Positions 1-10,799 of a DNA stretch of 64,000 nt are shown here, in pieces (the stretch's first letter is position 1; each line of letters starts with the position of its first letter). Under the pieces are notes generated by a model, which ran no database searches, was not told the DNA's origin, and saw only the letters and a list, made by a program, of their open reading frames with translations. The translations under genes and the position numbers were made by a program. Source of the DNA: Ephydatia muelleri. Taxonomy: Eukaryota > Porifera > Demospongiae > Spongillida > Spongillidae. The stretch covers positions 5,791,313-5,855,312 of the forward strand of contig JABACO010000007.1 in NCBI GenBank assembly GCA_013339895.1. Reading direction: 5' to 3'.

Positions 1-677
1 ACGTCAAACAACAAAGCTATAAGGCGCCGCTTCGACGTATAGTACAGTGGAATGTCCAGGTCCATGCAAAAAAAGGCTAGGCTGCTGATCGCTGGATGTT
101 TATGTTGTGCGTATAATTGTTAATAATGTACATGCATATACATTTGAAGAAAATAAACACAGAAATAAATATTAATTCACACTTCTATGCACAACCTAAT
201 TACATTGGCCGTAGACCCATAGCCAGGATAGCCCTGGCCACAGATCTCGTTACGGCCAGGTTTATAATAATGTAATATAAAGTATGTTTGTGGCATCAGT
301 GTTCAGTGAAATGGCATTAGTCGTCCTTTTAGGCTACAGTTTAGCTGCATGGACAAAGCTGCATGTTTCTTCTGTTTCGAGTTCGAGGTGCCATGCAATG
401 ACCATTAGGTCATTTGGAGTTGCTCTACATTGAGACCTGTATGAAAATTATTCAACGCAATGTCTGCTGTTGTAAATGCTGCTGCCACATACTGAGCTGG
501 TGTTGCAATCAGTGTCTCAGAGGGAGTCATCACTGAATCTATTATCTATTATACTAGACTTTTGGCAGCAATTTTTTTACATTTTAAATTCTTTTATTAT
601 TCCACATACATATACAGCAATACATAATCCAATACACTAGAGCAACCCCAAAGCTACCTCCACCTCCTCGGAGCCTC
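1..677. other. AT-rich non-coding DNA, nothing recognised
   Basis: No reading frame, repeat array or RNA gene could be supported here. The sequence is AT-rich and contains scattered short palindromes only. Confidence 0.5.
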
Positions 678-1301
678 TCAAAGACAGACTGGACCCTCTG
701 CTTCCTGGCGACGTGCATTTTGCTGAGCTGACTTGGGCAACAGTGGGCAAGCTACGGCAGGCAAAGGCGATTTTTGAAGAAAAGATGTCGCCCCACCTTT
801 AGCAGCGGCCTCCGTGGAATGTTGCTCTTCCGCGACTTTAGTCGGCATGACCGAGAAGGTCATGCTTTTCGGCCCATCCGAACGCACCACATCAGCCCTG
901 TCCCCAGTGTTATCGAAGTCCAGATCAGGATCGCGTGCCACAATCCAAGAGTTCAATACAGTTTCCAGCCTCTTATACTCTTCCCACTTCTTAGCGAAGA
1001 ACTGCTTCGACCTTTTTTTAGCAGCAGAGAGGATGGCAAGGATAGATACGTTAACTGCTCTTCTTCCGCTCGTTTCAAGGCCTTATGAGCTGCAATCTGG
1101 GCAGCCCGCTCTTCGGGCACGTGAGATAGCCAATAGGTGCAGCCAATAGGTGCCACTCCCAGCAAAATCCGGGTCAGAAGCGAGGTCATCATCACTTCCC
1201 GAGACGTAACTTTGGAAGTCGTCCTCGTCAAGACATTCGAAGTCATCAATAAAGCCCTACAGTACTTCATCTTCATCTTCATCAGTCAAACCATCGGCCA
1301 T
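678..1301 (-). pseudogene. Broken acidic/lysine-rich ORF of unknown function
   Basis: A protein-like frame begins with an ATG at 1301 (MADGLTDEDEDEVL), meets an in-frame TAG after 14 codons, and continues as a strongly acidic segment (DDFECLDEDDFQSYVSGSDD). It then shifts frame twice into an Ala/Lys/Glu-rich segment (AQIAAHKALKRAEEEQ) and a last open frame of 92 codons with KKRSKQFFAKKWEEYKRL and a plain C-terminal tail. A 13-base local duplication of CACCTATTGGCTG near 1130-1155 lies at one of the breaks. The composition (acidic start, basic centre) suggests a nuclear or transposon accessory protein, but I do not recognise the family. The stop and frameshifts argue for a decayed copy. Confidence 0.4.
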
Positions 1302-1608
1302 TATTGTTATAAAAATTATTGCAAAAGGCCATGCACTTAACCCTCAAGCAGGTCATTGTTGTGGCTTCTGAAATTGACCTTGCGTTTAAATATGTTTGTT
1401 TTGTTTTTTAAATAAGTAGCAATATACATATAGCACTCAAAGAACACAGAACAGTTTTAGAGGCTCAATCCTACTAAGGATGGCCGATGCCACTGATCTC
1501 ACAAGGCAGATGTGTTCAGTACATGTAGTAGGGAACATAGCAGTGTCGGTACGACAGAAGAGCTCGCACTTCGAAAAGTGGGGCCAAGATCTTCAATAAG
1601 GGTAAGGG

Positions 1609-2228
1609 CTCGCAACATAGTCTCGTGCCCAGACCCAATGCATCGCAGCTGCGGGTGGATTACATCACCGCTACGCTCTCGCGTACAATGTTTTTGTCAA
1701 TGTTTACTTGCGTATAAACATACTGTCATGTGACACGCTATGAATAGCTGATGACTGCAATGGGTGAACCGCTATGCGTGGTGTGTCAAAACCAGACCGT
1801 GGTTGGCTCCAGGAGACGACTACACAGTCCTTCCACAAACTACACGCTTGTGCGGGAAAGTTTTTGAGCACGACAGCGTAAACTCGGCGCTTTCCGATAG
1901 TGGACACGTGGCGAAGTACCTCTGCTTGGAGTGCTTCAACATGCTTAACCAACACAAGTGATCCCGACCTGCCTCTCAACGTGTCACACAGCCCAGGAAG
2001 CAGCCAATAGCAGAGGGACTTTCCACTACCAGTAGGAAAACTTACAAATAGGTCGGAGCCCTTGAGAAACTGTTTGACAACATAGCGCTGGTCTTCAGTG
2101 ACATCAACAAAACCAAGCTTTCTCGCCTCGAGAGTGATAGCATTATCAACAGAAATGCAAGCGTAGCGGTGATGTAATCCACCCGCAGCTGCGATGCATT
2201 CGGTCTGGGCACGAGACTACTCGCAACA
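1609..2228. mobile_element. 602-bp TIR element (MULE-like) carrying a RecQ fragment
   Basis: The element spans 1618-2219. Its ends are ~61-bp inverted repeats with about one mismatch, starting TAGTCTCGTGCCCAGACC on both strands. It is flanked by the perfect 9-bp direct repeat CTCGCAACA at 1609-1617 and 2220-2228. Nine-base duplications with long inverted repeats are typical of Mutator-like elements, so I infer that superfamily; no transposase is encoded. The inside carries a helicase fragment. A 100-bp relative with the same termini lies at 12430-12529. The insertion sits inside a reverse-transcriptase frame, so it is younger than that retroelement copy. Confidence 0.8.
1850..2152 (-). pseudogene. 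RecQ-like DNA helicase N-terminal fragment
   Basis: The minus-strand frame reads RKLGF-VDVTEDQRYVVKQF-LKGSDLFVSF and then the Walker A motif PTGSGKSLCYWLLP. This is the signature of the RecQ/RECQL5 superfamily-2 helicase N-terminus. It is followed by SGSLVLVKHVEALQAEVLRH, equivalent to the 'SPLIALMKDQV' strand of motif Ia. About 100 residues are open. There is no DEAH box, motif III-VI, RQC or HRDC domain, so it cannot be an active helicase. It lies wholly between the inverted repeats of the 1618-2219 element. It may be a captured host fragment or the remnant of a helicase-bearing autonomous partner. Confidence 0.7.
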
Positions 2229-2610
2229 ATGCTGATTTAGTTCCAGCTAGGACACCATCATCATGGTACCATGCTTGATATAATAAACCAAAGCAGTCGT
2301 CGTCGGTGTCAATGGCTGACAAGATCTTGTGCAATACTAGGTCAAAGAATAGAGGACCTAAGGGATCTCCCTGCTGTACCCTAGTCTCTACAAAATGTAA
2401 ACAATCAATTTAATAAAATTCAACAACAGGACATCAACAATATAAAAAGAACATGATTTAAGCAATTATTTAACTATTAAAATAAGTATCAGCCATTTCC
2501 CGTAATCGCTTGAAATTCCTACTTTATTACCCGTATTGGAACGGAAATGAATATGCCCTAATAAGTGTAAGTGCCAATACGTCATTTGCCTTTATTGGGC
2601 AACATAATAG

Positions 2611-2619
2611 TCTATAAAC
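2611..2619 (+). promoter_or_regulatory. Candidate TATA box of the CAP gene
   Basis: TCTATAAAC lies 60 bases upstream of the CAP start codon, which would leave a 5' leader of roughly 35 bases. Position and sequence are suitable, but there is no other support. Confidence 0.3.
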
Positions 2620-2678
2620 TCACTTCATTTAATATACGAGTTTCGGGAGACGGTGTTTCAAGGTGACTCCAGATCAAC

Positions 2679-3877
2679 ATGCGCTGTCCCTTCTCAGTCT
2701 TCACAGTACTACTCGCGATCCTGTCGCTGTTGTCGTCGTCACAGGCTGTCCTATCCTCTGTTGACCAGCAGGCAGCCACGGATGCTCACAACACATATCG
2801 AGCGATGGAAGGAGCGTCTAATATGTTGCAAATGGTACTCTGTCGTGTACGTGGTTTTTGATATCTATATTTTTTATTTTGGGTTGGTTTTGTCCACGGC
2901 AGAGTTGGGATCCATACCTAGCGAGCGTAGCCCAAGCATACGCCCAGCAGTGCATCTTTAGCCACAACTCCGCGCGCTCCACGCAATACACAGCGGCGGC
3001 AGGAACAAACGCCGTCGCATCCTACGTCGGAGAAAACCTATACGTGACCTCGGGTGGGGATACGCCAGGTCTCGTCGGTTCGGCCATACAGGCTTGGTAC
3101 AGCGAGAAATCGGGGTACAATCTCACGACGAACAGTTGCAGTGGTGTGTGCGGCCACTATACGCAGGTGAGCCATGGTAAATACTAAGATATGTATGAAC
3201 CAGCACTATAGTCTTACTGCATATAAGTAATGAGAATGTAATTCACATATAGATTGTATGGGCGCAAAGCTATTTGGTCGGCTGCGGCAGTAGTTATTGC
3301 CAATCAGTAAGCGGATTCAACTCTGCAGGAACCATTATTGTGTGTGACTACGCACCTGGGTAAGAGACTCACGTGATTGTTTGACCGTAACATCCCGATA
3401 TTGCACTGCAGGGGGAATTACGTCGGACAGGTACCTTACACTCGCGGTACCACGTGCTCCGCGTGTCCCGCACAATGGCCTTATTGCTATAACAACGCAC
3501 TGTGCTGTGAGTTGCGCATGCAATATGGTCATTACATTGTGATATCATGTGGTAGGTATGAAGTTTGCAAATCCCCGGGAACGCTGCTTGTATATTATAT
3601 TGCTCTCTTATTGTTATCCCCCTTGAGGCCTGACCATACTTCCATACCATATTTCCATACTAAAGTTAATAAAATAATGTTTTCTCAGAATTTTATTTAT
3701 TTCATACTATATCAGTTCCTAACATTTAGTTTTATTTTTATCATCCCACTACATACATGTTTAGCAAAGACACCAACTCAAACACAGGCTCCTGGATCTG
3801 TAACAGCGTCGAGTGCAAGTAACAGTGCGAAGCATATTCTTTTGATGATAGCGGTTCTCCTTTCAATCATTATCTAA
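2679..3877 (+). CDS. Secreted CAP/SCP-domain protein, probably GPI-anchored
   Basis: Five exons with GT-AG introns join in frame: 2679-2834, 2903-3166, 3253-3359, 3412-3506 and 3765-3877 (244 residues). Residues 1-23 are a signal peptide ending SSSQA. The CAP domain follows, with AHNTYR, HN in CIFSHNSAR, GENLY, the CAP1 signature GHYTQIVWAQ (split by intron 2) and the CAP2 signature CDYAPGGNYVGQ. Next is a short Cys hinge (CSACPAQWPYCYNN). The tail is Ser/Thr-rich and ends in a hydrophobic stretch (HILLMIAVLLSIII), as in GPI-anchor signals. The putative cavity His and Glu residues are present. Introns are 52-258 bases. CAP proteins (GLIPR1, CRISP, PR-1) act outside the cell in lipid binding, defence or reproduction; the exact role is unknown. 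Exon 1 starts at the only ATG in frame with a signal peptide. Confidence 0.88.
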
Positions 3878-4229
3878 CCTGGATGCCTGTGTCCCCCGCT
3901 CCCCCTGCAAATTTGGTTCTGATGGCTCTATAATTGTGGCCAAATTACGAAATGTTTGAGTTTTTTTTTTCAACTTATACCGCCAATATATTCTAGATTA
4001 CGATTCAGAAAGCAATGCGTGTACATGCAGTGACTTAAGCGTATACCCCGTGGTATCTGCAGTACGTACCAACTACCCAAAGGAACGTCGGCGTTGTTTT
4101 GTAATGTGATCTCTTATTGCAATCTAAATGTACCATCACCTAACTATTCTTTATCCTGGATGCCATAAGTCCCTTTCCGCCGGCGTGACATTGGAGTTTA
4201 ATACTTGTTTAACTCACTGCATGAGTGTA
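3878..4229. other. 3' flank of the CAP gene, no gene seen
   Basis: This is AT-rich sequence. No clear AATAAA poly(A) signal lies close to the CAP stop codon, and no other feature was recognised. Confidence 0.4.
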
Positions 4230-4693
4230 AAGTATAGTACAGGATTTGTTTCTAATACAAACCATTCAAATTCAGATAGCACTCTGTATTATAAGATCTG
4301 ATTCGGGATGAAAAAGATTCGCTTCTTATCAGGAAACCCTGACGCTGTGTAATTCCCATACATTGTTATATAGGCAGTTCAGATGTTTATTCGCTAAGTG
4401 TCAATTGGCATTTACAAACCATACAAAATTCATGTCAGTAATGGGGATTGTATTGTAAGATTCGATTCCAGTCTCCATACAGTACTTGCAGTACATACTA
4501 TTATACTGCTGCTTACGTACACTTATAGGTCTGAGTTTGAGACTAGGTCAACCACGGGTCGAGTAATAAAATCAAATCCACTGATTTTTACTATCTCACG
4601 AATTTGAAAATGACTTTGACTGCTGATCGAGATTGTTAATGCAGAAGTTTGTGCGTTCCTCTCGGAATTCCCCTTCAGACAGAAAGTGCGTTG

Positions 4694-4714
4694 GGGGGAG
4701 GGGGGGGGGGGGGA
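4694..4714 (+). repeat. Poly-G tract
   Basis: A nearly pure run of G with one interrupting A. A similar run lies at 4970-4984. Such long homopolymers recur across this window. Confidence 0.8.
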
Positions 4715-5084
4715 ATCTTTGCAAAAAGCTTTGAGTCTTTTCCCAGTTGAAAACGAGATCACTTGCACGGTATACTTCTGGCTTTCTTCGTAACGAGCCC
4801 GTCGGACTTCACGTTCACGAACTCGCTTGGCTTAGGGTAGTTGGTCCACGTCCACCTTGGTGTCGCTTGGCTTTACAACCGTGATTACATGCAACTATGA
4901 ACATGGCAAATACAAAATTCCACTTATTATTATTGTTTGCAAAATGTAGGAATTGAATTAGTATGTGAGGGGGGGGGGGGGGGGCTGGGGACTTGGCTGA
5001 GTGAAATATTGTTTATAATGGTCCCTTGTGTACTGATGTCACAAGTGTATGCATGTGTTGAGGATCTTCATGTTATACACTATT

Positions 5085-5800
5085 AGAGCTGTTCACATAT
5101 CATCAGCAAAGATTTTGACAGCAACAGGAAGATCATTAATGTACATGTATAAAAGCATGAAAGGACTGGACGTTGAGGGACACCACTAATAGAAGCTTAG
5201 GCATATCAGAGTCGATATAAACACTTTGTGTACGATCATTAAAAATGAAGGCATCCGCTGTATTAACTTGCATCCTAAGCCATGCCTAATAAGCTTAGCG
5301 AGTAACTTTTCAAATGCTCTTGCAAAATCGTTATATACAGCATCAATTTAAATATGCCTGTTTGCAGACCATATCCAGACATTTGAAGTAACCAGGATTT
5401 GACTAACACATTGATAGCATAGACACAAACCCATGTTGTTGCAGGGAAATCAGTTGGAGTGACTTAAGAAAGCTATGCACTGTGTTGTTGTAATGCTATC
5501 CATGACTTTACATGTGCTGGATGCCTGAGACATTGGTCTGTAGTTGAATGGATGCATGAAATGCCATTATTGAAAACAGGACAAATATGGCAATATCTGG
5601 GAAGGAACCTGAAGTTATGGAGTGTTTAAATAGGATAGAAAGTGGAAGTGCAATTGCCTCAGCAATGGATTTTAGAAACAACGCAGGAAACCCATCTGGG
5701 TTCTGGTCACAGTGTCAAGGGACACGTGCAGCATCTCGTTTAGCAAAATGTGGTGTCGTACAATTATCACTAGTGAAGTGCACCAATTAAACAATTGGCA
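5085..5800 (-). pseudogene. LINE (non-LTR) reverse transcriptase relic
   Basis: Minus-strand frames, read from high to low coordinates, give RT blocks in their normal order. First is DQNPDGFPALFLKSIAEAIA with LPLSILFKHSITSGSFPDI (about 5790-5590). Next is a degraded FNYRP block near 5545. Then comes AVYNDFARAFEKLLAKLIRH (near 5340), equivalent to 'YLDFSKAFD'. Then SGVPQRPVLS and YINDLPVAVKIFADDM (about 5190-5090). The catalytic FADD box is followed by a stop. At least four frameshifts and several stops break it. Block spacing fits Jockey/CR1/I-type LINEs; finer assignment is not possible by eye. It interrupts the surrounding ~180-bp satellite. Confidence 0.75.
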
Positions 5801-8760
5801 TTTTCTCTTGTTTTGATACATCCATCCGCTTTAATTAGCTGAAGAATTTTAATTTGGATACATGGTTTGATTTGAATTTTGCAAATACGAGTAGAAGTGA
5901 GTATAGGGAGTTCAAACGTGAGTACCAGTTAGAAGTAGAATCATGGCATTCACTAACTATTTAAATTCAAGTTGCTACGATGGGGATTGTGTTATAAGAT
6001 TCGTTTCCGGGTGAAAGTATTTGCCATGCACTTATCAGGCAACCAAGAGGTGTATAAAACCATGTAAATCACATACGGTTCTATTGACTGCTGCTTGTTT
6101 TACACGTTTTGTGTTAAGCACAACATAGGCATTCATAAACCTTACCTAGCTACCAATGGGGTCTGTATTACAAGATTCCATTCCCTGGATGAAAACTGTT
6201 AAAAGGTAAATCTTGAATCTCGGCATTCACTAACCATTCATGTTCAAGTAGCTAGCTAATTATGGGATTTGTATCAAGACTCCAGATGAAAGATATTTGC
6301 CCTTTATAAGGAAACCATTAAGTGTGGAAAGCAATGTACATTGCAAATGGCAGTTAGTTTTCACAAACCATGCAAAATCATGCAGTTAATTATTGGGACT
6401 GCACTATAGCATTTTATTCTGGCTGAAAAAAATAGATTCGGTTCTAACCACGAGGTGTAAAAACCCATGTAAGTCCCATCACAGTTCAGATGTTAATATT
6501 TGCTTTATTTGCTGAGTGTCAAGCAGAATCTTGGCATTCACAAGCCATTCAAATTCAAGTTTTGTTTACCAATGGGCACTGCATTATTAGATTCTATTCC
6601 GGATGTATAAGATTCGTCTCTTATCATGAGGTGTGAAAATCCATGTAAGTCCTATGCATTGATATAGGCAGTAACTTGTTTCTTTGCCTTGTAAAAATAG
6701 ACTTTGGCATCACAAACCTTCCAAAATCAATTAGCTATCAATCAAGACTGTATTAATTCTCTATGAAACGATACGATCGTCTATTATTAGCAAACCATGT
6801 GGTGTGAAACACTTGTAAATGTCATGTCTTTTTTTTATAGGCTGAAACTGGTTTTATTCGCTGAGTCTCAAATTGAATCTTGACATTCACAAACTATATA
6901 AAAATTGTAGTAACTACAAATAGGGACTATGTTATGAGATTCAATTCAGGATGGAAAAAATTCACCCCTTGTCAGGAAATAATGAGATGCATAATTCACA
7001 TAATCTCTGTAGGCACTCAGATGTGAATACTTGTTTCATACCCTGATAAGTACAGTCTTAGCATTCGCAAACCATATCATGCCTTAGATAGGAATAACAT
7101 CCCATGGATAGCCATAATCTTTTTTATTTGCTAAGTGTCAAGTACATACTTTGATCATACAAATTTTAAAGTAGCTACCAATGAGGATTTGATTAAGATT
7201 TGCCACTTATCTGGTAACAATGTGATGTTAAAACGCATGTAATCCCTAGGCAGGCAAGTAACTTGCTTATTCGCTCTTAGTGTCAAGTAGAATCTTGGCA
7301 TTCCCAAACAACACAAATTCAAGTAGCTAGCAGGGGACTGTATGATTAGATTCTTATCCATTTACCTGATATAAGGAAACATGACAGAAATGTGAGTAAA
7401 TCCCATATATTGCTATTGCAGAAACTTTGTTTATTCGCCAAGAGAGTAGTAGAACCTTTGTATTCACAAATCATGCACATCCGAGTAGCTACCAAAGAGG
7501 ACTGTATGTTATGATTTGATTAGGAATAAAAGTATTCGCCTGAAACCATTAGGTGTGAAAACCCATGTAAATCCCTATACACTGATATAGGCAGTAACTG
7601 GCATGGTTTTACTTGCTGAGTGTCAAGTACAATCCTTGTATTCACAAACCACAGCATTCTAGTAGCCACGCTTAATGACTGTATTATTTAATTTCATAAT
7701 GGATGAACGATTCACATCTTATCAGGAAACCATGAGGTGTGAAGTCCATGTAACTTTCATTCATCGCTATATGGTGTTCAAATGTTTACTGGCATGTTTT
7801 ATTTGCTACATATATCAGGTACAGTTTAAGCATTCACACATCACAAGTAGTTACCAGTTGGGACATCTTTATAAGATTTGAAAATGATTCGCCTCTTATC
7901 AGGAAACCAGGAGGTGTGAAACTTATGCAAATCCCATTACATTGCTATAGGCAGTTATTTATTTTATTTAAGGAGTGTCACATTAAATCTTGGCATTCAT
8001 AAATTATGAAAATTCAAGTAGTTACTAATTGGAATGTATTTTAGGATTTGATTCTAGATGAAAAAGATTCTCCACTCATCACGCAACTATGTGGGATGAA
8101 AACCTATATAATACCCACATATTGCTATTGGGAATTCAAGGTGAATACTTTCTGTATTTGCTGAGTGCCATGCAGAATGGTGGAAATAACTAACCATGCC
8201 AATTCCAATAGCTAAATGTGGGGGCTTTATTGTAAGATTATATTTTTATTTGCCTCTTATCAGGAAACCATGAAGGTCATACACTGCTATAGGCGGCTCA
8301 AATGTGAATACTTGATTTATAGGTGGAGAGTCTGGTAGAATATTGGCTTTCATAGAAATTAAAGACCCTACTAGTAGGGGCTTGTTTAGAAGATTCGATA
8401 CGGATGAAAAAGATTCACCTCTTATCAGGAAAGCCATGTTCATGCACATCCTATATATGCAGCTACTTGTTTTATTCGTTGAGTGTCAAGTAATCTTCAA
8501 ATTTATGTAGCTTCTAATTGGTTCAGTATTAAATGCTGCTCTTATTTTATTCGCTGCCGGTGTGACAAGTACAATTTTGGCATTCGCAAATTCAATTTAG
8601 GTAGAGCTTGTTCATAAGATTCGATTCTGAATTAAAAGGATGTGCTCATTTAGGAAACCATGAGGTGTGAAAACCCATGCAAATCCCATACATTGCTATA
8701 AGCGCTGAGAGTCGTATAGAATACTGGTATTCACAAACCATGCAAATTCAATTTAAATGT

Positions 8761-10799
8761 TGGAGAGAATTATAGATCAGATTAATTAATAGGGCATGGT
8801 ACACTATACATGAATGCAATCGCTGACATACGCCCACACACATCAGTGCGGGGACAGAAAATGTGTGTGTGCGTACTATTGTTATTAGAGAGCACTATTG
8901 TTTTTGGCCATCACATGTATAACAGTCGTTTGTGTGTGTTCATGTAGTGTGTATGCTTGTATACGTGACAAAATGTTCCATTTTATGCATGCTTCGATAG
9001 AATTCATTATCAAGCAACTATTTAGTTGTGTAACAGGGGAATACACGCATGCGTGGTGAGCTTGCTGTGAATTAGGCAAGACATGCATATAGTATGCTTG
9101 TGGTCAGTTGCACCCGTCATACGGCCTATCACAGAAACAAATAAACCAAGAAAAAACAATTGTACCTCGTATCGTGCAAGAGCAGCTATTCTATTTTACC
9201 ATACATTTAGCTACTATCCGTGCAATGCATGATCTAAGACCACCACTGCATGTATTTCTTTCTTGGCAAAAAGCACTACGAGATATCGCGCAAGATCGAC
9301 TTGTTTTCAAATGCAATCCATATGCCATACGACATAATCTTTATGTTCTGTTGAAGTTAAGCCTAGTGTTTGCGTATCGGTATCGCCATCCCAATACTTT
9401 ATGCAGCTTCAAACATGATACGATTGGTTCATATATGCCGTATCTTAATGGTCTCAACAGTGCATGCATTCATGCACCAATTCTGTATTCGCAAGCAATA
9501 CACAAGTTCAATTACAGTAATGTCTAGCTGTTTTAACGCTGATACAGAACATTCGTTTTAGGAGATGTACATGTATTGTAATACGAAAATCACATTTGCT
9601 TTGAGGCAATAAACCTAATAAGTTAAAGTTTTGGACCAGCTTGGATAATACATTTGGGAATCTGTTATGACAATGTGATACTTGGTATAGCAGTTTGTAG
9701 AAATCTGTTACAATTGTAGTCCATTTAACATCGAGATTAGTGAGAGGTTAATCAGATTCATTGTTATAATTTGGCACTTGTAACTGAACCTGCATACCAC
9801 TCTCACACCTACATGCACTTGTATGTTTGCCTAATTGATCTTGTTCAGTCTCCAAGCGTTGTGCGTACATTACTAAGACCATATATATGACGTAGTCATC
9901 TAATTGTAACAGATTGTAATGGACTGTTTCACAGTACCAAAGTATAGGCAATGCTAATGCGCCACAAAAAGCCATTCACTATACAGGGTTGCAGACAAAT
10001 GTCTAGATGTGGTGCATCTAGCACTGCATCGTTGTTTCCTTCATTAGAAGGCACTTCCGTGGTTTTCTTCAATAAAGTATCCATCCACCAAATTGATCAG
10101 AGGGCGCTGCAGGTAACACAGCTACATTGTATAACTGTCGTGCAAGTAATGAATTTGAATTTGAATTTATCACCCTTTCACGGTGCATAAAGGGAACCAA
10201 AATGTCTGTCCATGTATGGAGACCTCATTAAATCTATCTTCTGAGCCTACACCATGTAGGTGAAGAGTTGGGCAGAATTGAGACTGTTATTGTCCAGCAT
10301 ACAGAATAAACTCAAGGCACATGTGATTCGCCATTGTCTTTTTATTTACTTACAGGTGTACGTATGTACTGATGTTATATATTTTCACATCCTATAGTAT
10401 ATGCATTATTATATTGTATCTTAGTGCTTTAAAAAATAAAACAGTTAGTATTCAGTATTCTGGTGATATTCATTCATTGAGGTATCTGCAAAGATACATG
10501 TATAAGAACTAAATGATTCCATTCAGCCATAACCGTTGCGTCAATTGCATCATAGTATATAGATTTTTGAATCGACGTGATGTTTCTCTGGTTGTAATTC
10601 CTATACAGATCTTGGTTATAGGATGATGTTTGTGGAACATAAAGCAGTTCGGCCGCATTTTATTAATAATATTCGACCGACTTGACATAAATATTTATCG
10701 CTGTTAATAACAGAATCAAGCTGATCAATCATCCCAAATCTCAACCCCTAGGGGGGCAATTTGATAATACATGCAAGCTTCACACACTGTAAAAAGTCT
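8761..10799. other. Non-coding interval, nothing recognised
   Basis: Two kilobases with no recognisable domain. A 139-codon open frame at 9108-9527 (plus) has no family resemblance, no splice context and an unremarkable composition, and is judged fortuitous. No repeat array was seen. Confidence 0.4.

Larger units (their letters stand above)
1500..2396 (-). pseudogene. Reverse transcriptase fragment, split by an inserted element
   Basis: Read on the minus strand from 2396, the frame shows the reverse-transcriptase palm motif VQQGDPLGPLFFDLVLHKIL. About 30 residues later comes the catalytic box WYHDDGVLAGTKSALLR (Y-x-D-D). The frame stops at 2220 where the 602-bp element of 1618-2219 begins. 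It resumes in the same frame below 1609 with ALTLIEDLGPTFRS, which is what follows the YxDD box in this RT family. Removing the element and one 9-bp duplication restores the order of motifs. This is the palm/thumb part of a non-LTR-type RT of the sort whose C-terminal endonuclease-like half is seen at 23.4-27.3, 29.5-30.4 and 46.6 kb. Both outer ends are truncated. Confidence 0.75.
4230..8760. repeat. Diverged ~180-bp satellite array, interrupted
   Basis: The same phrases recur in the same order about every 180 bases: a segment like CTTATCAGGAAACCATGAGG, then GTGAAAACCCATGTAAATCC, CATTGCTATAGGCAGT, TTTATTCGCTGAGTGTCAAG, TTGGCATTCACAAACCATGC, AAATTCAAGTAGCTACCAAT, GGACTGTATTATAAGATTCG. About two copies lie at 4230-4570 and about fifteen at 5900-8760. 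They are separated by a segment holding a LINE relic. Copies differ by many substitutions and indels, so the array is old. No reading frame is conserved between copies. Confidence 0.8.

Noticed and set aside
9108..9527. 139-codon open frame on the plus strand
   Set aside because: No domain, signal peptide or splice context; composition is that of random AT-rich sequence.
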